Made by a program: the position numbers and the translations under genes. Shown here piece after piece: positions 14,424-14,999 of a stretch of 14,999 bases of DNA; positions within the stretch are counted from its first letter, which is position 1; the number at the start of each line of letters is the position of its first letter. The notes below the pieces were generated by a model, which ran no database searches, was not told the DNA's origin, and saw only the letters and a program-made list of their open reading frames with translations. Source of the stretch: Pseudomonadota bacterium (GTDB taxonomy: Bacteria > Pseudomonadota > Alphaproteobacteria > Caulobacterales > Caulobacteraceae); the NCBI GenBank assembly GCA_023434015.1, contig JAEYTM010000334.1, forward strand, positions 1 through 14,999, given 5' to 3'.

Positions 14424-14999
14424 ATGGCCGAGCGCCGCGCCCTGACCTTCCAGACGCCCAGCCGGTCCATGGGACTGAAGCTGCTGCTGGTTTGCGCCCT
14501 GGCGTTGCTGATGAGCATCCCCGCGCTGTTCGTCTTCGGTCTGCTGAACGACCGCACCAGCCGGGCGCAGAACGTCTCGGCGGAGCTCGGCGCCCTGGTC
14601 GGCGGCGCCCAGACCTTCCTGGGGCCGGTTCTGGCCGTGCCGTACACCGCGCCGTCCGCCGATCCCAAGGTCGCTGAGCGTGGCGTCTTCGTGGTCTTCC
14701 CCGCCCAGGCCGAGGCCCAGGTCAATTCGCGCACCGAGGTCCGCCGGCGCTCGCTGTTCCGTGTGCCGGTCTATCAGGCCGACGTCGGCTTCCGCAGCCG
14801 CTTCGATCTGGCCGGCGTGGCCGCACTGGCCCCTGTCGGCGCGGTGCTCGACTGGAGCCGCGCCGAGTTCCTCATCGGCGCGTCCGACGCCCGGGGCGCC
14901 CAGGCGGACGTGGCCCTGGTCGCGGCCGGCCAGACGCGCCCGATGGCGCCGGCGGCCAGCCTGGCGGAGATCGGCATCGGCGGCCCGGCGGTGGTGGAT
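14424..14999 (+). CDS. creD: CreD-like inner membrane protein (cell envelope integrity), 3' end outside window
   Basis: The 192 codons present match the N-terminal part of the CreD family (about 450 residues in Escherichia coli). A short cytoplasmic N-terminus precedes one transmembrane helix (about 17-41), then SRAQNVSAELGALVGGAQTF and LGPVLAVPY. That last segment matches the family's G-x-Q-x-x-x-GP-x-x-x-x-P region, and a long periplasmic domain follows. CreD is a CreBC-regulon membrane protein of poorly known function, linked to envelope integrity and beta-lactam or colicin phenotypes. The C-terminal membrane helices would lie past the edge. Neither creB nor creC is visible. The ATG is 7 bases after the sdhA stop without a Shine-Dalgarno, so the gene is probably co-transcribed and translationally coupled with sdhCDA. 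The family call is from pattern memory and is good but not certain. Confidence 0.82.
   Translation, partial: MAERRALTFQTPSRSMGLKLLLVCALALLMSIPALFVFGLLNDRTSRAQNVSAELGALVGGAQTFLGPVLAVPYTAPSADPKVAERGVFVVFPAQAEAQVNSRTEVRRRSLFRVPVYQADVGFRSRFDLAGVAALAPVGAVLDWSRAEFLIGASDARGAQADVALVAAGQTRPMAPAASLAEIGIGGPAVVD

Noticed and set aside
12077..14734. An 885-codon minus-strand open frame opposite sdhC-sdhD-sdhA-creD
   Set aside because: It is antisense to four intact, well-conserved genes and its translation is low-complexity His/Gly/Arg/Val-rich with no recognisable domain. It is a GC-bias shadow.
1..14999. Defence island, CRISPR, prophage, toxin-antitoxin or mobile element
   Set aside because: Every gene is a conserved chromosomal family, gaps are short, composition is even, and no direct repeats, tRNA targets, integrase or transposase are seen. 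AddAB is a repair complex, not an accessory defence system.

Overview
The window is a gene-dense, very GC-rich chromosomal segment of an alphaproteobacterium, most likely a member of the Caulobacterales (Caulobacter, Phenylobacterium or a relative). The evidence is the alphaproteobacterial form of AddA/AddB, the tsaE-amgK-murU-addB-addA gene order, the SdhC/SdhD/SdhA sequences, and one promoter that fits the Caulobacter housekeeping pattern. The assignment to order is an inference from style, not from a marker gene. There is no sign of a mobile element, phage, CRISPR array, tRNA or rRNA.

Layout. From about 8.9 kb down to the left edge, six genes run on the minus strand as one tightly packed unit. 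In transcription order they are a lysophospholipid-type acyltransferase, tsaE (tRNA t6A synthesis), amgK and murU (sugar kinase and uridylyltransferase of peptidoglycan MurNAc recycling), and addB and addA (double-strand-break end resection). Four of the five junctions are 4-base ATGA/GTGA stop-start overlaps. The fifth (tsaE/amgK) is a 17-base overlap that uses an unusual TTG start. addA runs off the left edge without its C-terminal nuclease domain.

From 9.0 to 10.8 kb on the plus strand lie a membrane-anchored thioredoxin-fold protein with a CxxC motif and zapE, an AFG1-type ATPase. zapE has its own likely promoter very close to its ATG. It meets a convergent LysR-type regulator gene at a CTAG tetranucleotide that supplies the stop codon of both genes.

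The LysR gene is divergent from sdhC, sdhD and sdhA (respiratory complex II), which sit in a packed plus-strand operon. Where sdhB would be expected, the next gene is a creD-like inner-membrane protein gene, 7 bases after sdhA and cut by the right edge. The 132-base lysR/sdhC gap carries a perfect 10-bp inverted repeat over the lysR start codon and ribosome binding site, plus a third 9-bp copy of the half-site 64 bp away.

How the genes fit together: the left operon mixes translation fidelity, wall recycling and DNA repair, probably as a housekeeping unit. The right half is central respiration with a candidate dedicated regulator. No wholly new system is evident. The most interesting signals are the start-codon hairpin and repeated half-sites at lysR/sdhC, creD inside the sdh operon, and the degenerate AddB.
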